Made by a program: the position numbers and the translations under genes
The notes under the pieces: generated by a model
Seen by the model: only the letters and a program-made list of their open reading frames with translations
Told to the model about the DNA's origin: nothing
Database searches by the model: none
Part shown: one piece after another, positions 4,746 through 5,220 of the stretch
How positions within the stretch are numbered: the stretch's first letter is position 1
How the letters are laid out: every line of letters starts with the position of its first letter
Assembly: GCA_044370695.1 (NCBI GenBank)
Contig: JBILVB010000222.1
Coordinates: forward strand, 1 to 5,220
Reading direction: 5' to 3'
DNA: 5,220 nucleotides
Origin: JBEIFW01 sp044370695
GTDB lineage: Bacteria > Actinomycetota > Acidimicrobiia > Acidimicrobiales > Ilumatobacteraceae

Positions 4746-4751
4746 GAGACT
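4746..4751 (+). promoter_or_regulatory. Weak putative -10 element GAGACT of the crotonase gene
   Basis: GAGACT keeps A at position 2 and T at position 6 and ends six bases (CCGGCC) before the ATG at 4758. It is offered mainly because the gap to the divergent kinase is only 29 bp and holds no Shine-Dalgarno motif. Confidence 0.25.
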
Positions 4752-4757
4752 CCGGCC

Positions 4758-5220
4758 ATGTCCGACCGTGTCACGTGCTCGATCGTCGGCGGCGTCGCCG
4801 ACGTCCGCCTCAACCGCCCCGACAAGATGAACGCGCTCGACCCGGCGATGTTCGCGGCGCTGGTGGAGGTGGGCGAGTCACTGAAGATCGACCCGTCGGT
4901 GCGGGCCGTGGTGCTGTCCGGGGAGGGACGGGCCTTCTGCGCCGGCCTGGACTTCGGGAACTTCCAGGCGATGGCGGGCGGGCCCCGCGAACCCGCCCAG
5001 GACACGATCGGGGAGACATCGGGCCGGATCACCCACACGGGCCAGCAGGCGTCGTGGGTGTGGCAGGAGATCCCGGTGCCGGTGATCGCCGCGGTCCACG
5101 GCGTCGCGCTCGGCGGCGGCATCCAGGTGGCCCTCGGCGCCGACCTGCGCTTCGTGCACCCCGACGTGAAGATGTCGGTGCTCGAGATCCGCTGGGGGCT
5201 CACGCCCGACATGTCCGGCA
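4758..5220 (+). CDS. Crotonase/enoyl-CoA hydratase-isomerase family protein, C-terminus off the edge
   Basis: The 154 visible residues begin MSDRVTCSIVGGVADVRLNRPDKMNALD, the standard crotonase opening, and are cut by the right edge. Both oxyanion-hole regions are present: GRAFCAGLDF at 57-66 and AAVHGVALGGGIQVALGADLRF at 111-132. The position of catalytic Glu144 of rat enoyl-CoA hydratase is a glutamine here (Q123). The second catalytic Glu is kept in LEIRWGLTPDMSG (E143), and D151 lies eight residues later, where dienoyl-CoA isomerases have their extra catalytic Asp. So the protein is probably not a standard hydratase; isomerase or another acyl-CoA reaction is more likely. It lies divergent from the kinase gene. 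Family membership is certain; the reaction is not. Confidence 0.93.
   Translation, partial: MSDRVTCSIVGGVADVRLNRPDKMNALDPAMFAALVEVGESLKIDPSVRAVVLSGEGRAFCAGLDFGNFQAMAGGPREPAQDTIGETSGRITHTGQQASWVWQEIPVPVIAAVHGVALGGGIQVALGADLRFVHPDVKMSVLEIRWGLTPDMSG

Noticed and set aside
3784..4830. 348-residue plus-strand frame opposite the kinase gene
   Set aside because: Glycine/arginine-rich with no domain, and it would cross the crotonase start; the kinase on the minus strand has both PfkB signatures.
4421..5212. 263-residue minus-strand frame opposite the crotonase gene
   Set aside because: Antisense to a clear crotonase; no family features in its translation.

Overview
This is a high-GC window whose third codon positions are almost all G or C in every accepted gene. 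It most likely comes from an actinomycete-like bacterium. The evidence is a deazaflavin (F420)-dependent Ddn-type protein, a Mec-type JAMM protease closely resembling the mycobacterial enzyme, a DUF6285/phosphotransferase pair, and start codons that sit 6 to 10 bases after A---T (mostly TANNNT) -10-like hexamers, as in leaderless actinobacterial transcripts. Placement in Acidimicrobiia is possible but is only an impression.

Layout. Bases 1-1134 hold a tight minus-strand operon: a Ddn-family F420-dependent oxidoreductase, a DUF6285 protein and a phosphotransferase (APH fold) cut by the left edge. Bases 1182-1676 hold smpB on the minus strand. Divergent from it across only 33 bp is mec (1710-2114, plus), a JAMM isopeptidase. 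After a 99-bp intergenic stretch with three TCGTCA repeats at an exact 11-bp period comes a 94-residue STAS-like protein (2214-2498, plus). Its 3' end overlaps by 14 bp the end of comB (minus), which is translationally coupled to an upstream nitroreductase gene (3201-3839, minus). Upstream of that lie a GC-rich hairpin and a compact ribokinase-family PfkB kinase (3874-4728, minus). Divergent from it across 29 bp is a crotonase-superfamily enzyme (4758 to the right edge, plus).

How the genes relate. The clear pathway assignments are trans-translation (smpB), cysteine release from a sulfur-carrier protein (mec) and sugar phosphorylation (ribokinase). The rest are redox, sulfonate-type phosphatase and acyl-CoA type enzymes with uncertain substrates. 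The window looks like ordinary chromosomal core and near-core sequence. I see no CRISPR array, insertion sequence, phage, toxin-antitoxin or defence cluster. The most notable signals are the 11-bp-period repeats before the STAS-like gene, the very short divergent promoters, the absence of cysO/cysM beside mec, and a crotonase with an unusual active-site combination.
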